64,000 bases of DNA. Origin: Dyella dinghuensis. Lineage in GTDB: Bacteria; Pseudomonadota; Gammaproteobacteria; Xanthomonadales; Rhodanobacteraceae. The notes below the pieces were generated by a model, which saw only the letters and a program-made list of their open reading frames with translations, ran no database searches and had not been told where the DNA came from. The translations under genes were made by a program, and so were the position numbers. The stretch is from the NCBI RefSeq assembly GCF_003977615.1, contig NZ_RYZR01000006.1, positions 372,001 to 436,000 of the forward strand. The letters are read 5' to 3'. This document shows, piece after piece, positions 1 to 9,785 of the stretch. The first letter of the stretch is position 1, and each line of letters opens with the position of its first letter.

Positions 1-700
1 AGCCTGCAAAGCGATGGCGGAAGATCAGCAACAGCAAGGGCGGGTAGATCATGAACAGCAAGGGGTATCGCGACACGGCAAATGCCACAACCGATATCGC
101 CGTCAGCAACAACAGATGCAAGACGAGCGACAAGGGCGTGCTGGATGAATTGACCAGCCGCCTTCCTCGCGTCACGACCACGATGGATGTGGTCGCCGCG
201 ATGATCATGCCCAACAGGTGCGCCCGGAAAATCGTATTGAAGCTGATCCAGAACGCCAGATTCGGCCAGACATGCGTGATCGCGGCGACCGTGAAGGCCG
301 ATAGAAGGCAGGCGCCCGCGGCACTGATCAGGGCAACGCGTGCCAGATCGGTAAAACGTGTTTCCTGGGTAATGACGGGAAAGTGACGCCTGATGGCCAA
401 AGTGACCATTAGCGTCTCTAGGAGATTGCACAAAGCCAGTGCCAGGGACGGCATGAACGGGAGGTCTCCCACAAACTCCCTGGCGGCGAAGTAGCCCAGA
501 AAACCGGCTATCAGCAAAGGCCAGGTTTCCCGCAGCGGCCTTTGAATCAGCACCCCGATCATGGCGCCGTTGGTGAGCCACAAGCACGCTGGCGTGTGTG
601 TGTAGCGGGCCAACATAATGGAATACAGCGAAAGGACCCCGCTCAAGGCGAACAGGCCCACTAGCTGCCAAACCATTGCTGGCGCGCGCTTCAATCGCAT
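1..700 (-). CDS. MASE1-domain membrane sensor protein, 3' end outside the window
   Basis: An open frame of 233 codons begins at the ATG whose complement is at 698-700 and runs off the left edge. The visible protein is almost wholly hydrophobic, with about seven membrane segments. It ends in a stretch around RYPLLFMIYPPLLLLIFRHR, which resembles the MASE1 sensory domain. In known proteins this domain precedes GGDEF, EAL or histidine kinase modules, so an output domain is expected beyond the edge but cannot be seen. The N-terminus MRLKRAP is followed directly by the first membrane helix, which supports this start. Two diguanylate cyclases lie 10 kb away, so a c-di-GMP role is plausible but inferred. 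Confidence 0.72.
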   Translation of the reverse strand, partial: MRLKRAPAMVWQLVGLFALSGVLSLYSIMLARYTHTPACLWLTNGAMIGVLIQRPLRETWPLLIAGFLGYFAAREFVGDLPFMPSLALALCNLLETLMVTLAIRRHFPVITQETRFTDLARVALISAAGACLLSAFTVAAITHVWPNLAFWISFNTIFRAHLLGMIIAATTSIVVVTRGRRLVNSSSTPLSLVLHLLLLTAISVVAFAVSRYPLLFMIYPPLLLLIFRHRFAG

Positions 701-914
701 TGTTGAATCCCGGATTCCCTTTTTTGGCAGTCGTGGCTGCCGTGCAGTCTTGTTAGCTAAGCAAGACTTCTGCCATGGGCCGGGATGGAGGGGCGGTGCC
801 GTGCTCGGACAGGTTGCGGAAGGGCTCGCTTAACAAACCCGGTTCAGCTTTCGGGGCTGGGCTGCTGTGTGATGTATTCGTGCCGGATGGCTGGGTCAAT
901 CACAGCAGTCCTTT

Positions 915-1949
915 CTATGGGCTGTTCTTGTGCGTGGTCAGCTCTAGAAGAAAGGCTTGCGTTTGCTTCAACGCGTCGTTCGACTCCGGCAGGGTCAAAT
1001 CGAATTGATATTCGTGATCCAGCGGCGGCTTGTACGACGCTGGATAAAACAGCGTTTCCACATGCACGCCCTGATGCCGCAGCGCATCGGCCAGTGCATA
1101 AGACTGTGCTGCCAATGCATCGACGTTGCCGACACTGATAAAGCTTGCAGGGAATTCAGGTGTGACATGTGATGCGACGGAAAAAACATCCAATGTAGAC
1201 ACTGGCGGATTTGGCGAACCGAGGTAAGACCATACAAAGGCGCGAGCGAGCCATGACGATGATGCCTCCGACACGATCGCGCGCCCATCATAGGGACCAC
1301 AGAACAACACCGTTCCCAAGAGTTGCGAGCGTGCGATGCCAGGATGCATGCCTGTCGCCTTTGCATAGTCCGGCGATGAAACAAGCAATGCGACCTGCGC
1401 CGCAAGTTGCGCACCCGCCGAATCGCCCGCAAGAACGAATTGATTGCGATCCAGCTTCAGTCGTGTCGCGTTATCGGAAAGAAACGTCAATGCACGATTG
1501 AGTGCAACGACCGGCACCGGATACGGATGCTCCGGCGCCAGCGGATAATCCACCGCAACCACCGCATAACCGCCCGCAGCGAGAATGCGCGCGTAATTCG
1601 CCATTTCCGTGCGGCTGCCCGCGATGTAGCCGCCTCCATGTATCCAGAAAACGACCGGCAACGCACGACCGTCGAGCGCAGCAGGGCGATAGATATCAAG
1701 CAGCGCGCTGGGATCGCTGGGATCGTATTGGATAGCGGCCTGCGTGCGGATGCCCGGCGGTACGCGATGGCTTAGTGCCGCATCGCTTTCGATGCCGCTG
1801 CGCGAAAATTCACGGCGAATCAGCAATACCGAGGGCCATGGACTGCACTTGAAGGCAACGAATAGCGCGGCGGCAGCGATGACTATCGTGATCAGCAAGA
1901 CAGCCAGCACTCGCAATAAGCGGTATCGCGCTGAGCCAACGACCGTCAT
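915..1949 (-). CDS. Membrane-anchored alpha/beta hydrolase, HSL-type esterase
   Basis: This 344-residue protein is probably a carboxylic-ester hydrolase of the hormone-sensitive-lipase family, held in the inner membrane or exported by one N-terminal hydrophobic helix (about residues 12-34). The oxyanion motif HGGG lies near residues 104-107 and the nucleophile motif GDSAG near 175-179. A late LDHEYQF supplies the probable catalytic His, with an Asp in NVDALA before it. The chosen ATG sits five bases after GAGG; a GTG two codons upstream is also open. The substrate cannot be told from sequence. It is a single gene with about 200 bases of non-coding DNA on its downstream side. Confidence 0.85.
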   Translation of the reverse strand: MTVVGSARYRLLRVLAVLLITIVIAAAALFVAFKCSPWPSVLLIRREFSRSGIESDAALSHRVPPGIRTQAAIQYDPSDPSALLDIYRPAALDGRALPVVFWIHGGGYIAGSRTEMANYARILAAGGYAVVAVDYPLAPEHPYPVPVVALNRALTFLSDNATRLKLDRNQFVLAGDSAGAQLAAQVALLVSSPDYAKATGMHPGIARSQLLGTVLFCGPYDGRAIVSEASSSWLARAFVWSYLGSPNPPVSTLDVFSVASHVTPEFPASFISVGNVDALAAQSYALADALRHQGVHVETLFYPASYKPPLDHEYQFDLTLPESNDALKQTQAFLLELTTHKNSP

Positions 1950-2079
1950 GGGCACCTCGTTAGTGGCATGTCACTAGTCTTGGTTCAGGAGCCGGGATGG
2001 CATTGCCCTCAGCAACGTATCCTCGACTCCTTTTATATCTTAACTAGTTAGACAGCCGCCTGATGCCAAGACGTTTAAG

Positions 2080-2664
2080 TCATCGCACACGCGTGAAGTG
2101 CATCACCCAGTTCGTTTCCCAGGTCTGTCCGCCATCGGGCGAGTAAGCCTGTTCCCATTGTGCGGAGTCGGCGGTGATATGCGACCACGTGAAACGCACG
2201 CGGATGGGTTTGCCGTTGAGGGTGTCGTTCGCGTAGAACGTTCCCACACCGTTGACGAAGTTGCCTTTGACGGGCGGATCGAGATCGGCGAACGGTTCGC
2301 GGCTATCCAGCCACCAGATGGCCCACTGGCCGGATACCGGATCGTAGGAACGCAACCCGACACCCTTATAGCTTCCGCTGGGCTTGTTGATGACGTTGTC
2401 GTCGACGTTAGAGTAGCCGTTCATCAATTTGTGCATGCTGCACGTGCCGTCGAATTCCACCCACTCGTGGCTGCCGGCCAGGCGCGCCTTCAATTGGCGG
2501 TGCTGGACGTGCCAATCGCCCACGAGAAAATCAAAATCGTGTAGATGCGTGAGGTTGGGTGCCGATTGCACCGGCTTCGGTGCGTCCTGGGAAGCGCGAA
2601 CCGGCACGGCAGATATGCAAGACACAAGCGCTGCGGCGATCAATACGGCATGCAGGGTTTTCAT
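2080..2664 (-). CDS. Exported DUF1579-like protein
   Basis: The product has 194 residues. It starts MKTLHAVLIAAALVSC and then VPVRAS, a clear signal peptide, so it is probably periplasmic. The mature part carries FDFLVGDWHV near the start and many aromatic beta-strand segments. This fits the DUF1579 group, which is thought to fold as a small lipocalin-like barrel. An upstream in-frame ATG at 2727 would put 21 unrelated residues before the signal peptide, so the inner start is preferred. No function is known for the family. Confidence 0.72.
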   Translation of the reverse strand: MKTLHAVLIAAALVSCISAVPVRASQDAPKPVQSAPNLTHLHDFDFLVGDWHVQHRQLKARLAGSHEWVEFDGTCSMHKLMNGYSNVDDNVINKPSGSYKGVGLRSYDPVSGQWAIWWLDSREPFADLDPPVKGNFVNGVGTFYANDTLNGKPIRVRFTWSHITADSAQWEQAYSPDGGQTWETNWVMHFTRVR

Positions 2665-2907
2665 GGCGATGCTCCGTCGTTGGTGTTGAAACGAGCATGG
2701 CGCACAAAACATGTCAAAGCGTGTCATGTATTTTCATGGACGGCCGATTAGCGTTTGGTATCGGTTTCGGGCGTTTAATTGGCTCTTGCAGATCCCAGGC
2801 TTTGTCGCCTGAATGGCTGGCAGGCGGCGAGACGATAAGCAGCATCACCACACGCTGTACATCCACGAAGTTTGTCCCTTTCAACGATTGCAACAGGAGC
2901 GTTGGGT

Positions 2908-3720
2908 ATGCGCATCATGGGTATGGGTCATCTGGCGTTTGCCTTGACAATGATCGCACTGGGTTTGCTTGGACTTTTCGCTGGTGACTTTGCGCTGGTC
3001 TGGCAGCCCGTTCCGCCAGACATTCCGGGCCGCACGATAATCGCCTGTCTGTGTGGGGCACTCATGTGTGTGATGGGTGTGGGTGTGTTGATCAAACGGA
3101 CGGCCGTGCCTGCGGCATTCGCATTGACGATTTACACATTCCTGTGGGTAATGGTGTTGCACGTACCTCACTTGATAGCGTCGCCGACACAGGAAGGAAA
3201 TTGGGGAGCGTGCGGTGAGATCGTCGTGCTGTTTGCTGGCGCGTGGATTCTGTATGCGTCGTTGGCGACACCAGCCGACAGGCCCTATTTTCCTGCTTTG
3301 TGCCGCGCAAAGGCTGTTCGCGTCGCGCAGATGTTATTCGCGGTAGCTGTGCCCTTTATCGGCATCGAACATTTTGTCTACGCGAAAGACACGGCCGGTC
3401 TGGTGCCATCGTGGTTGCCGTTTCACTATGGCTGGGCGTACTTCACCGGAGCTGCCCACATCGCTGCGGGCATCGCGATCTTCTTCAACATTTTGCCGCG
3501 ACTGGCTGCTGCACTCGAAACTCTGATGATGGGCGTCTTCACCGCCTTCGTGTGGATTCCCATGGCGATAAACACACCGTCGCAACGATTTGTATGGACG
3601 GCATTGTTGATGTCGACGGTGATTACCACAGGCGCATGGATCGTCGCCGATTCGTACCGGAAGGCACCCTGGTTTTCCTTCAGCCGTTCGCGCAACCGGC
3701 TTCCCGAATGGGCAACCTGA
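2908..3720 (+). CDS. Seven-to-eight-helix membrane protein, DoxX-like
   Basis: The 270-residue protein is nearly all membrane helices, with a short charged C-terminus (SRSRNRLPEWAT). The helix pattern and length are like DoxX/YphA-type small inner-membrane proteins, though no catalytic motif stands out. The start at 2908 is supported by AGGAG eight bases upstream. An ATG 12 codons earlier lacks a ribosome site. A strong hairpin terminator follows 17 bases after the stop, so this is a single-gene unit. The function is unknown. Confidence 0.7.
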   Translation: MRIMGMGHLAFALTMIALGLLGLFAGDFALVWQPVPPDIPGRTIIACLCGALMCVMGVGVLIKRTAVPAAFALTIYTFLWVMVLHVPHLIASPTQEGNWGACGEIVVLFAGAWILYASLATPADRPYFPALCRAKAVRVAQMLFAVAVPFIGIEHFVYAKDTAGLVPSWLPFHYGWAYFTGAAHIAAGIAIFFNILPRLAAALETLMMGVFTAFVWIPMAINTPSQRFVWTALLMSTVITTGAWIVADSYRKAPWFSFSRSRNRLPEWAT

Positions 3721-3736
3721 TGCCGCAAGGCACACG

Positions 3737-3760
3737 AAAGGGCCGCGAATGCGGCCCTTT
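3737..3760 (+). terminator. Rho-independent terminator after the DoxX-like gene
   Basis: A perfect 10-bp stem (AAAGGGCCGC with GCGGCCCTTT) closes a GAAT loop and is followed by CCTTAT. It lies 17 bases past the stop at 3720 and about 105 bases before kup. Confidence 0.8.
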
Positions 3761-3865
3761 CCTTATACGCGATGTGGATGGCATTGAATACAAATAAGCG
3801 ACATCCATGTCATCTAAGGTATGTAGACTGGCAACCCGTCACCTACCCGACGGGCCGTTTGCACC

Positions 3866-5743
3866 ATGACCACGGTAAATCCTTCCGAACCCTGGAAGAA
3901 ACCCGCTTTGTTTGCAGCCAGCGTAGGCGCGCTGGGCGTCGTATTCGGCGATATCGGCACGAGCCCGCTATATACGTTCAAGACGGTTCTGGATATGACG
4001 GGCGGCGACAACGCGCCGACCATCTATGGCGTTATCTCGCTGCTGATCTGGACGTTGATCATCGTCACGACGATCAAGTACGCCAACTTCGCCATGCGCA
4101 TCGACAACGACGGCGAAGGCGGCATTCTTGCATTGATGGCGTTGCTCGGCGTGAAGCGGCACAAGCGTCCGCTGATCGTTGCTGCGGGTCTGTTTGGCGC
4201 GGCGCTGATTTATGGAGACGGTGCGATTACGCCGGCGATCTCGGTGCTTTCTGCGCTGGAAGGTTTGAATATCGTTGCGCCATCGCTGCATCACTACGTG
4301 TTGCCGTTGGCGGTTGTCATTCTGTTTGCGCTGTTTACGCTTCAGCCGGCTGGTACTGCCCGAATCGGCCGCGCGTTTGGCCCCATCATGGCGTTATGGT
4401 TTTTGACGATGGCGGTGCTTGGCCTGTGGGGCGTTTTCAAACACCCGGCCATCTTGTGGGCGCTTAACCCGTATTACGCATTCCACTATCTGCTGCACAG
4501 CGGCGCGGCTGGCTTCCTGGTGCTCGGCGGCGTGTTTCTTTGCGTGACGGGTGCCGAGGCGCTTTATGCGGATATGGGCCATTTCGGCGCGGGTCCGATC
4601 AAACTGGCGTGGTCGACGCTGGTTTTCCCAAGTCTTGTGCTGAATTACGCCGGCCAGGGTGCGATCGTGCTTGCAGGCGCGCCAACGGAGGGCAACATTT
4701 TCTATCGGCTTTGCCCTGCACCGCTTGCGCTGCCGTTGATCATCCTGTCGACGATTGCGACGATCATCGCGAGCCAGTCGATCATCACCGGCGCTTTTTC
4801 GATGACACGCCAGGCGATCCAACTCGGCTGGATGCCGCGCCTGAAGGTGTCGCAAACTTCGGAAGAAGGGTACGGGCAGATTTATGTCGGCGCAGTCAAT
4901 TGGCTGCTGATGCTGGTGACGATCGGATTGGCGCTTGGATTCCGCAAGTCCGACAACCTGGCGGCGGCTTATGGCATCGCCGTATCGGCGACGATGTTGA
5001 TGACTACCGCGTTGTTGTTCATCGCCATGCGCGAAATCTGGAAGTGGAGTCTTCTTGCCAGCGGCCTCGTCGCAGGCGCGTTCTTCATCGTCGATGCATC
5101 GTTCTTTGCATCGAACATGATGAAGCTTCTGGATGGCGGCTACGTGCCGTTGCTGCTTGCGGCCTGCGTGTACTCGGTTATGTACATCTGGCACCGTGGC
5201 GCCATGGCCGTCGCGAAGCGGCTTGGCGAAGATCCGATTCCTGTCGATGCCTTTCTTGAAGACTTGCCGCATGCCGGCATCGCACGCGTGCCGGGCACCG
5301 CTGTCTTTCTGACGCGCGCCAAGGCTGTTACGCCACCTGTGATGCAGTGGTATGTGAAGCACAGCAAAGCACTGCAGCAAAACGTGCTGGCGGTGACGCT
5401 GGATATTGCATCGACGCCGTGGGTCGCTGCGAAAAATCGCGTGGCACTGGCGGAAGTCGCACCCAACTTCTGGTCGATCACCGCAACGTTTGGATTTATG
5501 GAACGGCCCGATATGCCTGCGCTGATGGCACAGATTCAAACGCACGGTTGTCCGATCGATCCAACCAGGCTCTCGTATTTCATCGGTATGGAAAAGATCG
5601 TGCCGCGCGACGACCATCACGGCTTGCCGCGATGGATCCGCGTGCCCTTCACCATGTTCTTGCGCAACAGTGCGCGCGTGACCGACTACCTGCGCATTCC
5701 TGCCAACCAGGTGGTGGATATCGGACGTCAGGTTTCCATCTGA
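3866..5743 (+). CDS. kup: Low-affinity potassium uptake protein Kup
   Basis: At 625 residues this is the normal length for the Kup/HAK/KT family of proton-coupled K+ importers. The N-terminus contains the family signature ALGVVFGDIGTSPLYTFK, followed by about twelve membrane helices with NDGEGGILAL and YGDGAITPAISVLSALEG. It ends in a cytosolic tail of about 170 residues. The ATG is preceded by GCACC and no strong ribosome site. It is transcribed alone between two hairpin terminators. Kup usually serves K+ uptake at low pH or high osmolarity; nothing here shows its regulation. Confidence 0.96.
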   Translation: MTTVNPSEPWKKPALFAASVGALGVVFGDIGTSPLYTFKTVLDMTGGDNAPTIYGVISLLIWTLIIVTTIKYANFAMRIDNDGEGGILALMALLGVKRHKRPLIVAAGLFGAALIYGDGAITPAISVLSALEGLNIVAPSLHHYVLPLAVVILFALFTLQPAGTARIGRAFGPIMALWFLTMAVLGLWGVFKHPAILWALNPYYAFHYLLHSGAAGFLVLGGVFLCVTGAEALYADMGHFGAGPIKLAWSTLVFPSLVLNYAGQGAIVLAGAPTEGNIFYRLCPAPLALPLIILSTIATIIASQSIITGAFSMTRQAIQLGWMPRLKVSQTSEEGYGQIYVGAVNWLLMLVTIGLALGFRKSDNLAAAYGIAVSATMLMTTALLFIAMREIWKWSLLASGLVAGAFFIVDASFFASNMMKLLDGGYVPLLLAACVYSVMYIWHRGAMAVAKRLGEDPIPVDAFLEDLPHAGIARVPGTAVFLTRAKAVTPPVMQWYVKHSKALQQNVLAVTLDIASTPWVAAKNRVALAEVAPNFWSITATFGFMERPDMPALMAQIQTHGCPIDPTRLSYFIGMEKIVPRDDHHGLPRWIRVPFTMFLRNSARVTDYLRIPANQVVDIGRQVSI

Positions 5744-5745
5744 TC

Positions 5746-5775
5746 GATACCTCTCCGGTTCGCAGGAGAGGTATC
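5746..5775. terminator. Bidirectional terminator between kup and the DyP peroxidase gene
   Basis: GATACCTCTCC and its exact reverse complement GGAGAGGTATC form an 11-bp stem around an 8-base loop, between two convergent genes. The right arm reaches into the TGA of the peroxidase gene (complement at 5774-5776). There is no long T tract on either side. Confidence 0.7.
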
Positions 5776-7066
5776 AGGCCAGCTCGAATAGCGACTGGCC
5801 GACGTAGCCGCCTTCTTTCGCACCGGGCGGGCATGCGAACACTCCGCCGCCCACGTGCGTGACGAACTGATTGAGCATGTCGAACTTGGACATGTTCTCG
5901 AAGATCTTGATGAAACCCGTGCGCGGATCGCGCTGGTAGCACAGGAACAGCAGACCGGCATCGAACTCCATCGCCTGACGCCACGGTGGCCAGCGTTCCG
6001 CCGTAAAACTCAAACCGTTGTCGTAGGAATAGGAACGGCGCAACACCTGCGCGCCATCGTTGACAGCGGGCGCGCCCAAACGCACATGTGAGTTTTCGGG
6101 AATGACGGGATTGCCGTCGGCATCGTTGGCGTCGAGATTGAGTCCATCCATTTCGTGCTTGCTGCCAAGTGGTGCACCGGTGTCCTTGTGCCGGCCCATC
6201 ACCTGTTCCTGGAAGCCAAGCTTCATGCGATCCCAATGTTCCAGCGCAATGCGAATCGGGCGGGCAACGAGATAGCTGCCGCGATTCATCCATCCGGCAT
6301 CGTTACCCGCCCAGATGTATTGATCCATCATCGTGGCGCTGTTGATCGGCGGGTTCATGCTGCCGTCTTTGAAACCCATCAGATTGCGCGGCGTTCCCTT
6401 GTCTTTTTGCGCCGCCATGAATCCCGGTTGCGCCCAGCGCAATTTCGCGGAATCGTACGCGAGGCGCGAAAGTTGCCGCACTGCGTGAAACGCAACCTGC
6501 GGATCATTCGCGCACGCCTGAATGCACAGATCGCCACCGGTGCGTTCTGGAACGAGCTGATCACCGTTGAAGCGTGGAAGATCCGCCAGTGCTTCGGGGC
6601 GATGCTTCTGAATGCCGTAACGATCCACGCCATCCTTGGTCACGAACATGCCGGGACCAAATCCGAACGTGATGGTGAGGCGACTCGGCGTGAGGCCGAT
6701 CGCCTCACCGGAATCGGTGGGCGGATTAGCCATGTCGTCGGTCAACGGCACGGCGGTTTGTCCCTGCGTGAGATGTGCGGATGCGTCCGTCCAACGACGC
6801 AGCAATGCGATCACGTCGTCGCGCTTGTCTGTCGTCAGATCGAACGCGGCGAAATAGACGTGACCTTGTTGCGGTGTGGTAATGCCCGCCTGATGTTCGC
6901 CCCAGAATGGAACGGTGTCGGCATCGGCATTCGTCGTCGTGCTGGAGGACTTCGCCAAAACGCGAGGCGCCGCCACGGCTGACGTGGCGGCGACAGTGGC
7001 CGCCGTAGCAGCTGAAGCGAGAAAACGTCGTCGGCTTAGTAGATCCGGATCGTCGGCGTGGCTCAT
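5774..7066 (-). CDS. Tat-exported DyP-type heme peroxidase, EfeB-like
   Basis: This 430-residue protein opens with a twin-arginine signal (SRRRFLASAA at about 11-20). It then has the DyP fold: GFKDG at 231-235 with the catalytic Asp, a probable heme-ligand His at 327 (ENSHVRLGAP) and the distal Arg in CYQRDPRTGF near 379. It therefore probably works with heme in the periplasm. EfeB homologues have peroxidase activity and have been proposed to remove iron from heme, a role that is still debated. Its start overlaps the stop of the propeller gene by four bases (ATGA), so it is the third gene of the porin-propeller-peroxidase operon. The usual partners EfeU and EfeO are not in the window. Confidence 0.92.
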   Translation of the reverse strand: MSHADDPDLLSRRRFLASAATAATVAATSAVAAPRVLAKSSSTTTNADADTVPFWGEHQAGITTPQQGHVYFAAFDLTTDKRDDVIALLRRWTDASAHLTQGQTAVPLTDDMANPPTDSGEAIGLTPSRLTITFGFGPGMFVTKDGVDRYGIQKHRPEALADLPRFNGDQLVPERTGGDLCIQACANDPQVAFHAVRQLSRLAYDSAKLRWAQPGFMAAQKDKGTPRNLMGFKDGSMNPPINSATMMDQYIWAGNDAGWMNRGSYLVARPIRIALEHWDRMKLGFQEQVMGRHKDTGAPLGSKHEMDGLNLDANDADGNPVIPENSHVRLGAPAVNDGAQVLRRSYSYDNGLSFTAERWPPWRQAMEFDAGLLFLCYQRDPRTGFIKIFENMSKFDMLNQFVTHVGGGVFACPPGAKEGGYVGQSLFELA

Positions 7067-8247
7067 TTTCCACCTCGCACCAGCGTGTTCATGTCGTCTT
7101 CGACGTAATAGAAACCCTGACCATCCGGCGTCAGCGCAATACCGAACAGATCGCCGTTGCCCGGCGGCGACTGCGCCTGATCGGAATCGATCCACTGGCT
7201 GTAAACCTGTTTGCCGGCTGCTGGATCGACTTCCACCAGCTGACCGTCCTTGCCGTTGCACACGAGCAAGTGACCGGCCGGCGTGTAGACCATCGCCAGC
7301 GGCCAGCTCAGCAATCCGCCTTGCGTGACGACTTTGCCGGTACCTGCACTGTCGGTGCGCGACGCGGCATTCGGAATCGCGGTGATGATGTTGTCCAAAC
7401 CATCCGTCACATACAGCGTGTTGTCCGGTCCCAATGCGAGACCTGTAGGGCCCAACAGGAAGTTGTCGCGATCCGCGCGTGCTGAAAAACCTTCGCCAAT
7501 GACGGTTTGATTCAACAACACGGGCGGTTTGCCATCGGGAATTTGTATGTTGAGCCGCAGCACCGTCGCCTTGTGGACGATTACCGGGAATCCGGTCGCC
7601 TTGTCGATGACATCCGGACCCGGCAAGCCGAAGCCGGCCATGCTGACGAACAGCGTTGCCGTGTTGCCGTTGTCGACGACACCCATATCGCCCCACGGAT
7701 CGTTGATCGTCGGGCCGGACCATGCAGCGACCATCTTGCCGGTGGGATCGAGCACGATCAGGCAGCCATCGCCTTTGGTCGCCGTGGTGCCGTCGGTGCT
7801 TGGCGTGCTGCCCACGATGATCCAGCCGGTTTTCAGCATGGTCATCGCAGTGGTCAGACCCACGCCGCCGGGACATTCGGGCAACTTCGCCGGCAGCTTG
7901 GCGAATAGCATCGTCTGCTTGGTCGACGGACGGTAATCGATGATGGTGGTGCCGGTTCCTTGGAGATTCGACAGATTGTTGAAGTTGTCGACCAGCACAT
8001 CGTCTTTCTGGATGGTACCTGCCGATACGGGCGCAACGACAACGGCGTACGGATTCAGATCGCCGTTATCGGTGACCGAAGACGTTAGCGTGACATGGCG
8101 ATGAATGGATTCGAGCATGCCTTTGGGTGCATCCGCCTGTGCGATGCCCACCATGCCGGTCAGCCACAGACCCAGCCAAAGTGCACCGTGGCGCGCGCGT
8201 CGCTGCGTCTTGGCAGGCTTTGGTTTTGTCATTGTGCAAACATCCAT
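7063..8247 (-). CDS. Exported NHL/SMP-like beta-propeller protein
   Basis: The 394-residue product has a signal-like N-terminus (ALWLGLWLTGMVGIAQADA). It then has repeated blade-like segments, such as PTGLALGPDNTLYVTDGLDN, PLAMVYTPAGHLLVCNGKDG and FGIALTPDGQGFYYVEDD, typical of NHL or SMP-30-type propellers. It is probably a periplasmic binding or scaffold protein. The start at 8247 has GAGG nine bases upstream; an inner ATG at 8232 has none. The gene begins 12 bases after the porin stop and overlaps the DyP gene by four bases, so all three are co-expressed. No enzymatic residues can be named. Confidence 0.82.
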   Translation of the reverse strand: MDVCTMTKPKPAKTQRRARHGALWLGLWLTGMVGIAQADAPKGMLESIHRHVTLTSSVTDNGDLNPYAVVVAPVSAGTIQKDDVLVDNFNNLSNLQGTGTTIIDYRPSTKQTMLFAKLPAKLPECPGGVGLTTAMTMLKTGWIIVGSTPSTDGTTATKGDGCLIVLDPTGKMVAAWSGPTINDPWGDMGVVDNGNTATLFVSMAGFGLPGPDVIDKATGFPVIVHKATVLRLNIQIPDGKPPVLLNQTVIGEGFSARADRDNFLLGPTGLALGPDNTLYVTDGLDNIITAIPNAASRTDSAGTGKVVTQGGLLSWPLAMVYTPAGHLLVCNGKDGQLVEVDPAAGKQVYSQWIDSDQAQSPPGNGDLFGIALTPDGQGFYYVEDDMNTLVRGGK

Positions 8248-8258
8248 CACGACATACC

Positions 8259-9785
8259 TCAAAACAAAATGTTGGTACGCAAGCCGAGCACGAGCTCGTT
8301 GCGAATGCGATGTGTCGGCTCGCTGGGATCGGCAACGCCCGCGCCGGGATTGAAGACGTACTGCAGATCCGGTTGCAACTGCCACCATGGGCGCACCTGA
8401 TACTGGTACGTCGCTTCGACGTAGGTTTCCGAGCCCTGAATCGGGTTGTAGCTGTACGGATCGGTCAGTTCTGCGTACGTCGCGACGTCGCGGTCGTAAC
8501 CTTGAATGCCGGTAGTGACGTGCACGTAACCGATGCCCACGCCGAACGTGTCGTCCGGACGATTACGGAACGGTTCGTGATACACGAGACCCGCATTCAT
8601 GCTGTCGCGGATGAGATTGCGATTGTTTTGCGGTGTACCCATCACGCGAGCGAATGCATTGAGCGTGTTGTTCGGATCGTGCGCATTGCGCCACAGCATC
8701 TGATCGGCCACCGCATACAACGAGAAATTGCCGCGATGCTGACCGGGAACACCGTTGCTCTGCGGACTGGCTAGTGGCAAACCGTTCGCGTCGTAGCGCA
8801 CGTCGTTGAAGCTCTCCGTGTCGTACCACGCACCGATGCGATAGGTGCGCGCCAACGGCGTCGATTCACCGGGATACACCATGCTGCCCAGCGCCGGATA
8901 GAGGTACTGCATTTCCGCCATGATCAAACGCCCGCCACCCAGTGGAAAACTGGTGCCCGATGCGTTCTGTTGCTGCGGATCGCCGGTGTTATTGCTCACC
9001 GGACTGCCGTTGTACACGCCCAGCAGCAAGTTGATCGAATCGATGGGGCGATAACGAAAGCGCACACCGAGCGCAGACAGCGGATACGCCGGTCCGCCGC
9101 CAGGCATGTTGTATGACGGCAACGCCGGCCAGCCGAACATCGTATTGACGAAGTACGACGCGTTCTGACTGACGATGAATTCCTGGTCGACGCTTTGTTG
9201 TCCGACCTTGATGTCGAGCCGGTCTTCCTCGAGAAATTTCTGGTCGTACCACATTTCCCACAGACGCGTTGCGCGATCGGCTTCGATGCCGCTAGCCGTT
9301 TGCAACGTGCCGAGATTGTCGGCGCTGAGGTTCTGCCCGTGAATCTGCAGGGCGCTGATATTGAACAGGCCGCCGTACCAGCCGAAGCCACGGTTGGTGT
9401 CCAACTGCATGACCATCTGCGTCAGACCGTCATATTGTGCGCCCTTGCGCGTACCACCCGTGACGTTGCCCAGCACCTCGCTGGTTTCCTGAATAGCCAG
9501 CGAAATGCCGTATTTGCTGAGCTTGCTGCGCAAGCCAAACATGTCGCCGAGCATGAAGTTGCTGCGCTTGAGGTTGGACAGAAAGCTGGCGAAATCCGCC
9601 GGCTGACCGTTGGCGCCTTCCTCGGAGCTGATCGGAACCGAGATCGGCGGGGGCGCCGCAAATGCCGAAGCGCAAGCCAGCAACGCGGCAACGCCTACGA
9701 TTTTTCTACGGTAACGGACGGCGTTATATGGCCCGGCAGGGCTTTTTCCGCGCTCCTGCAGCCGGATAAATCGGTTCGGCATCAT
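8259..9785 (-). CDS. OprB-type outer-membrane porin
   Basis: The protein has 508 residues, with a signal sequence after a basic stretch (RYRRKIVGVAALLACASAFA) and a long beta-strand-rich body. Features such as DIKVGQQSVDQEF and WQLQPDLQYVFNPG and the C-terminal phenylalanine match OprB carbohydrate-selective porins (16-strand barrels). The start is uncertain: ATGs lie at 9785 and 9782, with AAGGTG very close upstream. It is the first gene of an operon whose promoter holds a Fur-like site, which is unexpected for a sugar porin and suggests a role under iron limitation. That role is inference. Confidence 0.88.
   Translation of the reverse strand: MMPNRFIRLQERGKSPAGPYNAVRYRRKIVGVAALLACASAFAAPPPISVPISSEEGANGQPADFASFLSNLKRSNFMLGDMFGLRSKLSKYGISLAIQETSEVLGNVTGGTRKGAQYDGLTQMVMQLDTNRGFGWYGGLFNISALQIHGQNLSADNLGTLQTASGIEADRATRLWEMWYDQKFLEEDRLDIKVGQQSVDQEFIVSQNASYFVNTMFGWPALPSYNMPGGGPAYPLSALGVRFRYRPIDSINLLLGVYNGSPVSNNTGDPQQQNASGTSFPLGGGRLIMAEMQYLYPALGSMVYPGESTPLARTYRIGAWYDTESFNDVRYDANGLPLASPQSNGVPGQHRGNFSLYAVADQMLWRNAHDPNNTLNAFARVMGTPQNNRNLIRDSMNAGLVYHEPFRNRPDDTFGVGIGYVHVTTGIQGYDRDVATYAELTDPYSYNPIQGSETYVEATYQYQVRPWWQLQPDLQYVFNPGAGVADPSEPTHRIRNELVLGLRTNILF

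Noticed and set aside
4394-5620. A 408-codon open frame antisense to kup.
   Set aside because: Its translation is His/Arg-rich shadow sequence of the Kup transporter.
7067-7876. N-terminal extension of about 270 codons upstream of and in frame with the DyP peroxidase gene.
   Set aside because: The extension lies fully within the propeller gene in another frame; the Tat signal and the ATGA overlap fix the start at 7066, so it is not a fusion.
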